Below, one piece after another: positions 49,001-61,600 of a stretch of DNA of 64,000 nucleotides; the stretch's first letter is position 1; each line of letters begins with the position of its first letter. The notes beneath the pieces were generated by a model, which saw only the letters and a program-made list of their open reading frames with translations, was not told the DNA's origin and ran no database searches. Location: the NCBI GenBank assembly GCA_020746105.1, contig CM036619.1:56057135-56121134 (forward strand), in the 5' to 3' direction. Origin of the DNA: Trogon surrucura. Taxonomy: Eukaryota; Chordata; Aves; Trogoniformes; Trogonidae. Both the position numbers and the translations under genes were made by a program.

Positions 49001-52000
49001 AGGCTTTTTAGAGTGCCTTTCATCACAGAAATTCTGAAGTCTGTGAATTATCTTCACTACGTTGTCCTTACACAAGAAAGAGGATTAGTATTTCCACTTT
49101 TACAACTTATTTCTTCTGGTATCCCAAGGAGTGGAGAACTTGATACCAGTCTCGTTTTGAGGTAGTCTCTGCCTTTTTAAAATCTGGATAGTGCTGCTCA
49201 TTAAATAAGTTTAATTTTACTTCACCTTCAATTTTTCTTTCAGCTCAGGTAGTTGTAGACCAGTAGCTCACTATATTTTCCTGTTCTGTAATCAGAAGTT
49301 TTGAAAAGAAGTCTTGTTCAAGAAGGCACAGAGAGTCTTATTCCTTCCAAGTTCCCCTTCCACTTCATTCTGTTTATCAAATTCTGGTGCATGTTTTGAA
49401 CTTTGTACCATAAATAGTGTCAGAAGCCTACATTTTGTGAAAGGCTTTTTAATTTTACTGTCCACGAGAATGTAGAGAAATGATTGCTTCCTCCATTCAC
49501 ATCGAGTTTGAAGGTACCAGGCATCTGAGATGTTTCGGAGCTGTGTATTGGACATTGGGAAATCACTGTCAGTTTGCTATAATTACACCTTCAAAATTTA
49601 GTCGCTGCAAGTGTATTAGCCAATGTTATTTTATTTTTTTTCTGATGTCGACGTATGTTTCTTTCTGGCCTGTAGCACAGTTGCCAGTTGAGATACGAGT
49701 ACGCTTTTATTTTAGGCGAGTAGTCTCAAATGTCCGCATGTTATTCGTTCTAGAATTACACACTGGAGCTCATGGGACAGTGTACTTTACCTGCCTCTAA
49801 AATAATCCCCAAACTGGTTCATATCTGACTAACACTGAATGCTTCCAAATCTCTTTTGAAAAATCCTTGAATTTATTACATGCAGTTTGAAAGAGGTTTT
49901 TCTGCTTTCGTGCATTTTGAAATCTAGTGTGTGTCCTATAGCTTCAATTAAAATAACATAATTTTTTAGGTCTTGTGTGTTGTTTTTTTTCTTGCAACGT
50001 TATATGTAACCTTCTACTCTCCCCCTGCCCCTTGTACCTTTTGTTGTTGCTTGTTCCCCCTCCCCATGCAAAATGCTAGAAGTAAGTATCAAAGCTATTG
50101 AGCATCTTTTCATGGACTTCAGTGTTTTCTGGTTAGGTGTAAGTATTATATTTAGTTACAGATCAGGACTAGGAAAGCAGGCTCTTACCTCAGGAATCAT
50201 GTGAGCTCGGTCATCAATTGTAGCAGAAGTAAGAAAATTTGTCTGTATCATGCTGTCAGATGTACAGATTAAATAAAGTGTTGTACTTTTTCAGTTATTT
50301 GTCTGATCTAATGGTTAATTAGTATACAACCTCTGAATTTTTAAACTGTGTTTCTTTAAACGTGGTCTGGTTATTTTTCACTGAATGAGTTGCTTTAATG
50401 CAAGTCACTAGTAGGCCACTGAAAATTTAATCTATTGGAATTGATTTTAGTTGGAGGGTTTCTTTGTGCTCTATTTGCATCTGTTTTCCCAGTTCCTCTT
50501 TTAACTTCATTATCAGGAAATCTTGACCTCCAGAAGGTGACTAGATTAAGCGAGACAGTTTCCACCTCCTTTTTCTGCCACTCAGGCAAAAAAAAAAAAA
50601 AAAAAAAACCAAAACCCTTGTAAATGCCAAATGCATAGTGAGAAATTTCTTCAATATTTGTTTTAATTCTAAACAAGTTCTTTTTACTTTAAAGAGAGAG
50701 GCTAGACCAAGGTCTGTGTGTTGCAGTTTGTGGTTTAGTAGATAACTTTTAGTTCCTGTTTGGGGGAGAAATCAGTGACTTTTAATCTGTTTGGGGCTAG
50801 ACTTCATTCTTATTGGATTTCAGTCTCACATTTGGAACGGTCTCAAGTCTGGTTCAGTGACAAGATACGTCATCCTCACCGACTTGCCCTTATCTAGAAC
50901 TTCATTAGCACACTTCTATTTTCAGTGTCTGTTCTCTTTCTTTTAAGGCTGTTTAGCTTTGAAAGGAGTGCAGACAGTTTGCTTAGCTGTGTGTTTAATA
51001 TACCTAAAACAAAAACAAACCCTTCTCTTCTGCTGGCCCTTTATTTTTGCTGGAAATAGAGTAGTTGCAGTTGAGCACATGTTGCAATAGATGTTCTCAT
51101 TTACACTAAGCATATTTTTAATCTAAATTTCATGTGCTATTAACAAAAGAAAAGTGCTTTGTATAAAATTTTGAAAATCCTTAACTAATGATCTTACCTT
51201 ACACACACTACATGAGTGCTGCTGTACCTAATGCCTTATTTGACATATCTAACCTGTGGGGAGAGGGCAGCAGCTCATTTGTAGTTTTCAGTGTTAGGAC
51301 AAGTTGAATCAGTATGCTCTGGAATGCTCAATAGGTAAAAATTCAGAGCCCCAAACCAGACACCGAGATCTTTATTTCTACTCCTTTTTCATTAGTTCTT
51401 GTATGTATATGGGATGTGTCATTGGATTCTTGCAAAAGGCCTTTCCAGAGAAAAATGGGGGTAAAAGTCTGATACAAAAAGCTCACACTTTTAATTCATA
51501 AAAAGCCTGATAGTGGTCTGGATTTACTCATGGTGTGAGAGTAATAATAATAATAGAAAAACTGAACGCATCGATCGCCTGTCAGACCTGTGAGCCTGGT
51601 GTATGGAGAGGAGGCTGGCTTTTTAATGGGAGGGGGGATGTTGTTGGGAAGCCTTTTGTTTCCCCTCGCGTCGCTGTGACCTGGCAAAGGGCACGTGTCC
51701 CTACACGGTAAGCGTGTGCACTCGTTGCCTCCATGGCGTGTGGACGTTTGGTTATTCAGTGCCAGTAAATTAGCTGGCAGGCTTTGAAAATGCAAAGCAG
51801 GTAGCGTGCAAACCAGCAATATTTTGCCTGCGTTTTAGTGGCTAGAGAGCCTTTTACAGTCCTTTCCTTTTTGTAAGAGGTGTTGTTCAAATGTAACGGG
51901 GTTGTCAACAGTAGTTATCGATTCCTCTGCTTTATTGAACTCTCTATAAAGCCCTGCCCTCGGTTCTCTTTGCGTAGTTAAGGACACGGAATGCCTCGGT

Positions 52001-55000
52001 GGCTCGTGTTAGCTGTCGGTGACGTTCTGTCAGGGGATGCCCACGGCGCGGTGGGCAAGGGGTTGATGTAACCGGGCTGGCAGAATGTTGTGCTGGGACC
52101 AGTAAGTCCTGCCGGTCGGTGCAGCCGCTCAGGCACAGCCCTGGTTGTGCAGCTTCAAGGCCAGAGCAGCCTCCGCGGAGGAAGGGGTGGAACACAGAAA
52201 AAACGCACAAGTGCGTGAAACTTGGACGTTAGTTGTGTTTTAGGAATCTGGCTTAAGGGAGTTGTAACTGGGCGGGACTACCAGTATCATGACGAACAGC
52301 GGGAAAACTGGGGGGGGGAAAAATTCTGACAATGTGCCCATACTTGACAAGTCTTAGAATTAGGTTTAGTGAGACCGAGAAACACATATCTTGCTTAGAG
52401 AAACTGCAGATTGTTTATTAAAGCAAGGATTTTAAAGAACTCAGGAAACATTGCTGGCATCAACACTGTAGTATTACAAAGCACTTCTTTAAAAAAAAAA
52501 CCCACTACTTTCTAAGAACGTACTTTAATACATTCCCTATCCTGTGCTGAATAGAGATGCTTACAAGAAGTGTTTACTGTTATTTTGCTGAAGAATGGGA
52601 GTTTTCAGCAGCTGGTCCAAATCTTCTCTTCTACAACTGCAAATATAAAGAACAGATAAGACTGACTTAGCATACGTGAATGGAAGGTGCAGTTGTCTCA
52701 CTCTCAGTGTCGCGTGTGACTAACAAGTATTTGTTGCGTATAATAGTGGAAAGTATTAGTTTCCTGACTGACCTTCAGAAAATATTAACACTTTTTGCTC
52801 TTGTTTTTAATAGCCAGGTTTATTGTATGGCTAGCAAAACTTTTTATGTAGGTATTTCATTGATGTTAATCAAGATAAATAATTTGTTTCATTGACTTTT
52901 TTCTGAACTCAAGATGGTATTTGAAGTGGAAAACAAATTATTGTGGTGTTTTCATTAAATTACTAATTTGTATGTAAACTCGAAGCACTACCTTTGGCAA
53001 GACTCTGATGAAGCACGGTGATGAAACCTGACAGGCTTAGAATTTGTTTCTTTGCATACAAAAGGAAAGTTGCCAGTTTTTTTCCTTCAGTATTGGCAGA
53101 CATGAAGCTTTTGGTGCTGTGCTGGTGCTTGAAGAGCATTACTAATTATAAAAAGCAGTTCAGCAACCTTTGCTTAGTTCTGGCAAGCTATCTGACTTAA
53201 TTGTTAAATGATTCAAACAGCTTTTTAGAAGAATCTGCTTTCTAAAACTGTTACTGATTTGCATTGTTCGTTGCAAAATTTAACAGTAGGGAAATGTTTC
53301 GTGATGTGTCTTTGAGATGATTTGCCTTTAAAATAGGAATGGTGTTGACATATTATTTATTTTCAAACCACCTCTTTAATAAGTAGGCTTTTTTCAGCTT
53401 CATTTCGTTCCTATGTTTTGCTTACCAGTCCCAGAAAGTCCCAAGGTGAAAATCTACTTTATTGGAACAGTTGGATTTTCTCTCCAAAGTTTGTTATCTA
53501 TTTTACCTTTATAAAAATACAGCAAAATCTTTTAGGTCCTTGTTTTGTGTAAGACAGCAGTGTGTAAACCACTTCTGTAAAAATAAAAATATTTTGTTGA
53601 TTGAGTTGCAGAAATTTACATGAAATTCCTATGGTGGATTTTAATAAGCAATTTTGGATCAGAGATGGTTTAGACTTTTTTTATGTGACAGTAAGGCTTT
53701 TTCTTTCCGTGGCAGAGCTGTGTTCTCTCTGTGCTCGATTTTTTTATTTTATTTTTTTTAACCTGAGTCCTCAGGTGAATGGCAAATCATGCAGTATGTT
53801 GTGTATGAAATAATGACAGGATTTGGAATTGGGTTTGAGACATGGGGGCAATTACATTCAGACTTCCTTAAGGAAAGGAGAGGTTTGAAGCAATTTCAGT
53901 TAATACTGATTATCTCCTTAGCCAGTAAAGTTGCTGTCTTCTTGTAGACAAAACTGTGACCAGTAAGACAATTGCATTGTATAGTTTAAATGCATTTATA
54001 TAGAGAAAAGTCTTTTAACAGCAGCAATGGTTGTGTGTTTCTGTAAAACAAACAAAAAAGCCAAAAAAAATCCCCATTAATAGAAAATCAGTAATTGCAA
54101 GAATTCTTATTTCCTGCATTTTGGATAGTAGAACATAGCTGGATCATTTCACTTTGTTCCACTCTTACACTAACACAGATGATGGTTTTTAAAAAGTGTA
54201 GAAAAATATTTCTTAAAGTAAGGATTAATAAATGTTATGAAATTAAAATAATTGTAATACTTGTTCTCAGTTTGCATATGAATTGAAAATCGGTGTTAAA
54301 ATTGTAGACTGTGTAGTAGAAATGAGTTCAAAGCTGTCGCTCCAGTATTGCCTAAGAACTGTACTAGAGTTTGAATGGGGTACGTTTTGGAAAGCAAAAT
54401 ATAAGCATCCTATGGCCTGGGTAGCTCTTCAAGAATTGGTGAAAAACTGTGTTAGACGTTTCTAAGGACTTAGAGCATGAATGTCTTGGTGAAAACCAAT
54501 ACTTTTATCACTATGTAATGTGCAACTGCAAGCTAAAGGGATTTTTATCTAGGAGAATGAAGATCAGCTGAACAGTGGCAACCTGCTTTACAAACTAAAG
54601 ATAGAATTCAGTGTATCCTTTACATTTCAATTAGTAAAGTGTATCTATTTTCAAAAAACTTAATCCATTTATTGTCTGGCACCAACAACTTGACAGTCAT
54701 AATTGTCTTTAAAAGCACTTGGAAATAAAGTCAACAACGTGTAACTAGTTTTCAGGATGTAAAATGCACCTTTTTTTCCCCTACCTAAATTTTGAGGACT
54801 TTTGAAAAGCTTTGCATAAGGGCCAACTTTAGTCCTTTCTGTCCAAGTTAAAATCCACTCTTGACTCTAACAATATCGGTACGGACACTCAGCAATTACC
54901 AAGGGTAGACATTAGGAAAATGTATATTTTTTTGTTAAAGAAAATAAAAATCTTTTTTTCCTCTTCACATTCATCCCTATCCTTGGTATACAGTTGTATG

Positions 55001-56058
55001 TGAAATAGCAAAAGTTTCTGTGACACACTACGCTTCTACACTTCCATGTGAGTTGAAGTGTGCCAGTCTGAACCACGTTCTCTTGTGTTTTTATTTCCTC
55101 CTTTTTAATTTTACATTGTTAGGAGGGATGGTGTTCAGGAGAAAGAACTGAGGCAAAAAGTCTTAATACAAGTGTATTCTAAAATGAATGGGTTCACAAT
55201 CTACAAAAGCTGTGATTTTCTAGGACGTTTATATTGTGAAATATAAATGGTGGTAATGTTTTATGTCTAGGTATTGTTTGGCCATAGTATGTGTTATGTG
55301 TTGATTGCCAGTGGGGTTTTTTCCTTTTTTTTTTCTTTTTTAATAGAAGTAAAATGCTTCTGTATAACAAGGTCTTCCTGGTTCTATCTTTGATACTTAG
55401 CATGCATTGAAAATGTGGCTGGAGTTTTGAGATGACGGTTAAAAGTCCCATACAGGTATAAAAGAAATTTTATAAGTCAAATGCCCTCTCTAAATCTAAG
55501 AAGCTTGCTAATAAATATTTGCAGGAATTAAGAATGACAGTGCTGACAAACTTCTTCATAAACCAAGCACAATTTCAGCACTTTATTACTAAAGCACTTC
55601 ACAGATGCTCAACATCCAGCCTGGAAATCAGATGCTCCCACTTCACAGGCAGCAAAACTGATGTGGAGGGATTGGTTTCGCTCCACTGCCTCCAGGGCAT
55701 CTGTGCCAGTTGGAAGCAGAGCAGGATTGTCCTTGACAGTCAAGGTGAATAGGGGAGAAACAGCCATACTGTGCCTGTTGTTTTACTGTTACATGTTGGG
55801 TTTACCTGCTGCTGGAGGTGTGGCACGGAGTGGAAGGTTTATGTTATGATGCTGCCAAACAGGATGGCTCACAGGCTGTATCCCGGTTGTCAAATCCCCC
55901 TGATGTTCCTGAGGTGACCCATAATGGTGCTAACCCTTCTGCTTGTTCAGACTGTTACGAGTTGATATAAAACAAAAAAGTAATTTAAAAAAAAAATTAC
56001 ACCCTCGTTACTTTTGCTTCTTATTCCTCCTTTTCTGTTTACTGTATTTTATTTATAG
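43015..56058 (+). other. RAB12: RAB12 intron 1
   Basis: The intron is 13,044 bp, phase 1, with donor gtaagg and acceptor 'ttttatttatag'. Its first 0.3 kb is still CpG island. The rest is AT-rich with simple-sequence runs: a TA/TG-rich stretch at about 47430-47490, A17 at 48148-48164, A21 at 50588-50608, (TAA)n near 51542-51555. A GC-richer patch lies at about 51640-52240. No exon, gene or transposon was recognised inside; short open frames have no family signature. Confidence 0.85.
50588..50608. repeat. A21 homopolymer run
   Basis: This is an uninterrupted run of 21 A, the longest homopolymer in the window. The sequence before it does not look like a SINE or processed transcript, so I treat it as simple sequence. 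Confidence 0.85.
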
Positions 56059-56119
56059 GTGTTGATTTTAAAATCAAAACAGTAGAGCTAAGAGGAAAGA
56101 AAATTAGATTACAAATCTG
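56059..56119 (+). CDS. RAB12: RAB12 exon 2 (switch I end to interswitch)
   Basis: The 61-bp exon completes Gly82, then reads [19 protein letters not shown] and the first two bases of Trp. This is the Rab interswitch: the TVG-VDFK stretch belongs to the Rab family effector/RabF region and LRLQIW-type beta strand precedes the DTAGQE motif. Acceptor AG is at 56057-56058 and donor GTAAGT begins at 56120. The split Gly (G|GT) and split Trp (TG|G) join exactly to exons 1 and 3, which supports both boundaries. Confidence 0.95.
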
Positions 56120-57796
56120 GTAAGTAAAACAAACATGCAACCAGCAGTATGTTTTAATTTTTTTGTTCTAGCATGAATTAATATGCTTGTCTAATACTAT
56201 TAACTGTTACAAGCTGGTTTAGCTCTTACCCTACTCCTCCTCTCCTCTGTTCTTAAATGAAAGACTTAAGCAAAACCAAATAGCTCATAGATTTTTGTGA
56301 GGGTAAAGGAGGAGAAGGGGAGAGAAATAGGATATGAATGTAAATACTGATGTTAATGCATCACAGAGGTCTCAAGCCCCTTTTCCTAGACAAGAAAGAG
56401 GAGTTCTACAGACAACACAAGGTGACTCTGTTAAATAGACCCTAGAGAAAGTACACTTCGCGTTTTTATTTTCTGGACTGTTTAAAACTGACCTTCATTG
56501 TAACAACAATTATGAAACAACCGTAAAGTATTTTCTGAACCGTTTTTCTAAAACTTGGCATAGGCAATGCTGTTTCTTTGACACTGTACTAAATAACTTT
56601 AAAGTGAAGGGCACTAAGTAAGTTATATCCTTTCTGAATGGAGCTGAGAGGTTAAACATTCCTGTACAAATAAGGCTTTATACCTTAACTGGTACATATG
56701 TCCTACCACAGAAAGCTCAAAGCCTGAGCTAAGCTGTCCCTTTCTGGAGCAGGTTACATGTTTCCTGATAATGATTCTCCATGTCAGTCATAAATACCAT
56801 TTTTATTGTTTAGAAATTATTGGGCTTAAGAGGTCCTTTGTTCTGCAGAGTAGTACAATACGTAAACATGGTTATGAGAGAATAAACCAGCTATGATCTG
56901 TACATTAATCTTATATACTACTATGTAGAAGCTTAGCTTTGGTTTATTAACAGTGTGTGATGCGTAATTGGCATTGTAGTTAAACTCTTAAAGCTGCTAA
57001 CAATCCACAGAGGGGGGAAAACGAGCTCTAAATATATTCGTTGTTACACTTTTGGGATATTCTGGTGTTTTCTCATTCTTAACCACATGGATGCGGTGAA
57101 TTCAGCTTACTAACTCCTCTTGGCAGGTCACCATCAACCCTGTTTGTCACACCATGTGTCTGTCTTGCTTCCCCCTGAGTTAACTGCTGCTTCATCTTTG
57201 GTGTCACCAGTCACCTAACACTTGAATGTTATTGGCATGTCTTCATCCACCATCTGTCCCTGTTTGGAAACCTCTGACCACAAGGCTGGCAGTTGAGCCA
57301 GCAATTGTTAGCCAGGGTCTGCTGGAGCTGACAGAGGTAACAAAAAATTCTGATATGGAGATGCTACTGTACACCTGACATGAATTCTTGCTATGAAATG
57401 TGCTAAGCTTACCAAACAATTTCTTCATGTTGAATACGTACTTTATAGGGGAGATGTTTTGTTGGAAAAGAGATATTTTTAAACCATTATTTTCCACATA
57501 TTGAGAATATGTTAGTAGGATAAAGGAAACTTTTTAAATTAAAAATTGATAGCTTGCTAAAATGTGACCATTGCTCCTATGTGAAGCCCTGCAAAAATGC
57601 TGGAGAAAACACAGTATAAGGAGAAAATATTTTAAAAATCCGTGAACACAACATCCTTAAGTGTCACTTTCTCTCCAACAGCGGCTGTTAAAATGCTGTT
57701 CTTACACTTAATCATTAAAACCGTCTTGGCATACTTCTGGTTTTTTGGAAAATCAATTAGATAAGCACTCCTTCTGCAAATTTATCCCAAATTTTT

Positions 57797-58171
57797 AGGT
57801 TTGGAAAAGACCCTTGAGATCATTGAGTCCAACCGTAAACCTAGTACTACCAAGTCCATCATTAAGCCATGTCCCTCAGAACTATATCTATACGTCTTTT
57901 CAATACCTCCAGGGATGGTGACTCAACCACTTCACTGGGCAGCCTGTTCCAATGCTTGAAAACCCTTTCAGTGAAGACATTTTTCCTAATGTCCAATCTA
58001 AACCTGCCTTGGCACAACTTGATGCCATTTCCTCTTGTCCTATCGCTTGTTACTCGGGAGAAGAGGCAGAGCCCCACCTCGCTACAGCCGCATTTCAGGT
58101 AGTTGTGGAGAGTGACAAAATCTCCCCCCAGCCTCCTTTTTGCCAGGCTGAGCAACCCCAGTTCCCTTGAC
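57797..58171 (-). mobile_element. CR1 LINE 3' fragment, minus orientation
   Basis: On the minus strand it encodes the C-terminal part of CR1 ORF2, open from about 58155 to the stop near 57862: '[20 protein letters not shown]', '[19 protein letters not shown]', '[19 protein letters not shown]', '[18 protein letters not shown]'. It is followed by the CR1 3' UTR ('ggttggactcaatgatctc' type, read here in reverse). The 3' terminal octamer repeats are absent or eroded. It is inserted antisense to RAB12 in intron 2 and belongs to a different subfamily from the copies at 32.4 and 36.0 kb judging by the UTR. Confidence 0.92.
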
Positions 58172-61005
58172 TGCTCTTTATTTTACCTTCAGTTAGATTA
58201 AAAGAGGAAAACAGTTTATCAAGTCAAACACTTGGAAGTTGAGAAATACAGACTTAATTTGTGTGGCTGATCCTAAGCCAGTCTCTTCATATGTACGCAG
58301 AGACGGAGTTAAGGTTGCTATATGCTTACTGGTAGCCTTATGTACAATGATACAGTAGCTTTACTGAAAAAAAAAACAACAACCTGCTTTACTTGGTCAA
58401 CAAATCATTTTTAAGTTTATGTTTACCTGTTTTCTTAAAATGACTAAGATGGTGTTTTGAAGCATAGAAGCTTGATTATCGCGGTAGTCATTTAATGATT
58501 CTACTTCAAAAATCAAACAACAACTTAAAAAATAAAAGCTTAGCTTTGGTGTTTTTATGGTCACTTGGCCTGTCTTTCTGCTGACCACTCTTCAGTTTAT
58601 CAAAAAACACCAGTACTGCGTTGAATATATGAAGCGATTAGGTGTGCATGGCATCCTTTTGAAAGCAGGTTTCACACCTGCTGCTGTTAGTAGATTGTTA
58701 GTATACCAGTTGGACTTGCCTCCAGAATTCCTATCACAATGGGATACTGTGTGCTAAGGATCACAGAGGTGTCTGCTCTTGCCTCTAGCTTACCCATGTC
58801 CCTGTGTGATTCTCGCCACCTCCCAGTACTTCTTCCTTTATTTCCCTGACTTTCAGTAAGGAAGCAACCTCTGCTCCTTGAATTGCAAAATGATAGAGCA
58901 GCACTGAGGGCACAGAGCAGTGCCCGTCTTCTCTGTTCCACCCGGAACAATAGTAATAGTCCCTTGGGCTACCAGAAGTAGTGGACAGAGTGAATCTAGT
59001 TCTGTATTGCAGTTCTTGGCTGAGAGAAGCTCCCCAGTTCCATGAGAACGCACGCGTGCAGCTCAGGCTGCGGGTTGAAGAACTGCTGCACAGCAAAAGC
59101 GTCCAAGTGAATCCCAGTGTCTGTGACTCACTGCTTTCTCAAAGCTTGAAAAGTAGACCTAATAATAGGAGCCCCGTTTCCATGCTTTGAAGCACAGGTG
59201 TGCTGGGAGTTGCTGGGCAGGACGGTGGCGTGTCTCACGTGCCCTCTGACACATGAGCACCAGCCACTTCTGGCTTCCCCTCGGAAAAGAGGTGGCTGCT
59301 GGAAGCTGTGGTGCCCTGCCCCTGCACCTGGGTTCCTGCTGAGGAACCAGAGTATCATCCCTACAGGTATAACGCCCAACGATGCTGGTGACCTGACAAG
59401 AAAAACAGTGTCAGTTTGCTTCTGAAAGCTGTTTAGATGTGTTCTCATAAAACATTCACGTTCTGCCAGCTCAGCATTTCGTAAGGGACAGTTGTTGTCT
59501 TGGAAAATGTCTGGAACAAGGAGTAGTTGGAGGAAAAGATCACCTGTGCTGGAATATAACAGAATGTGTTCAGTACCTTTAAATAAATTATTTCATATAA
59601 TAAAATGTCTTAAATATATTTGTGTTTTACGAGACAAAAAAACTTAGCTTGACAAGTAGAACTAACCTCTAAAATGACTTTAAAACATTTTTAAGAATGT
59701 TGCCTGTAGGCTCCGTGAAAGCATGAAGCATGTGAAAGTGCTAAATTGGAGTTAAATTTTTATTTACATTTTAAAATATTGTCCTTTCTATTGCCACTTC
59801 ATGCCACCACTCATAAGAAATTAACATCAATGCCAAAGACAGTTTTGAGTCTGTCCATGTGTTTGTTTCAAGCAACTGTTTTAGACACAAAGAATGTTTA
59901 TGTAAGACAAAAATTATCCAAACCCATTTTAATTAAGATCAGCTGTATTTGCATTGTGTTTTTTGCCATCTGAAATAGTGAGAATATCACAAGTCAACAC
60001 TTGAAATTGGGCTTTGTGTGGCTATTTTATTTGCTTTTGTTTGGTGTAAATGTTTGTTTGTATTTTTGGAATGATGTCTAGTTTCTGTTTTGGAAGCAGA
60101 AAAACAGTGAAGCAGTGGGATTTTTTTATCATTGCAGAATAAGATGGTCAAGGAATCATACGCTGTATGTCTCTGATCACGATTTAGAAATATTAGTGTT
60201 TTTCCAGTAGAACAATTTTTTGAAAAAATCAATAAAAGAAAACTGCTTTTAGCATTAAAAAAGAGTAATCTGTTGTGTTTTTTTCAGTGATACCAGATCA
60301 TTGATCAAGTTGTAGTAATTTATTATTTGGACTTGTGGAATTTGAATTAAATTGAACCAACTGTTATGTTGATTCTGACCAGAGCAAATAAAGAACTAGC
60401 AGCACTTACGAAATTCATGAAGTTGCATACTGTTAGCCCAGTTAAATAATGCTCATCTCTTCTTCCAGCTTTCCAGTAGTGCTTCAACAACTATCAGTAC
60501 TAAAATACTCCAGCTGCAGGAGTGTAATACGATGAAAATAGTGTAATGAACTTAATCACTCCAGCACCACACACGAAAGGAAGACGTTTGAAGTTGGATA
60601 TGCTTTTAGTATTAACTCAGCGTTAGGCGGTGTTATTTTTTCCTGAATATTGGAAGAATTTACTGCACGTTTTCATGAAAAATAAGATAACACATGGTAG
60701 AAGATGAGGTTTTCCTTTAACTCGATACTCTTCTCAAACTGCGGCTTGTTCAGGTAGTTTGGAGTTGCATTCTAAACTTATTGCAGAAATAGTTTTCCGG
60801 TTTTCACCTTACTATTTGAGGCCTAGTACAAAGCTAATGTAATGTTAGAGACTACAAATCAAGCTTCTTTTCTTCCACTTCTCAAAGGAATCAAGAATTA
60901 GTATATCATAATAGCCATCAGAATCCTGTTGACTGGTTTAACTTAAACTGGAGCAGTAGAGGCATCAGAGGCGTGAAGTGTGGGGAAGTAACGGCTTAAA
61001 GAAAG

Positions 61006-61110
61006 TCACAGAATCACAGAATGTCAGGGCTTGGAGGGGACCTCGTAAGATCATCTAGTCCAACCCCCCTGCCAGAGCAGGATCACCTACAGTAGGTCAT
61101 GCAGGACAAC
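61006..61110 (-). mobile_element. CR1 LINE 3' end, short fragment, minus orientation
   Basis: 'tcacagaatcacagaatgtc' followed by 'ttggaggggacctcgtaagatcatctagtccaacccccctgccagagcaggatcacctacagtaggtcatgcagg' is the reverse complement of the CR1 3' UTR and tail, nearly the same UTR type as the copy at 32380-33268. It is 5'-truncated soon after the ORF2 stop. Confidence 0.92.
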
Positions 61111-61119
61111 CGTAATCCA

Positions 61120-61600
61120 CGGTAGTTAGCGTGACTGGCAGGTGACAGTCAGTGGCCATCTGGCCATTTAGTGTGTTTAGTGGGCAGCCAGGCTCTCCAT
61201 GGGTGCTTTAAACTGGCTGCAGCATGTGGTGTGTCTCCAGTAGCCAGCAAGCCAGACTACAAGTTGTGTGATACTTGGGTGAACAACCTACACCAAGGAG
61301 AGTTCAGGACCTGAGGGTACAGTAGCTGAGGGGAGCAGGAGCCTGGGTGCACTATAAACTTCTAAAGGGCCTGAAGGCCTTGAGGGCTGAGGAGAGGCTG
61401 ATAGGACCAGGTAGGCTTGGCAATAACAGCACTTCAGGCCAGGGCAAATGTGGAGCTGGAGGTAGCCAGCAAGACAGAGTGTGATGTTGTGTAGCTGGAA
61501 CCATCGCTTACCGCATGGCTTATCTAGTGTGCTGACGGCTGTCCTCAGGCAGGGCGGCTGAACGTCAGTGTGCTTTTTTCCCTGCTGTTTCTCCAATATA
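61120..61600. other. Unassigned GC-richer segment next to CR1
   Basis: This stretch differs in composition from the AT-rich intron around it, with recurring 'gccagcaag', 'ggcagccagg', 'gctgagg' words. It abuts the truncated end of the CR1 fragment. It might be an unrecognised repeat or unique DNA; there is no coding signature. Confidence 0.35.
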
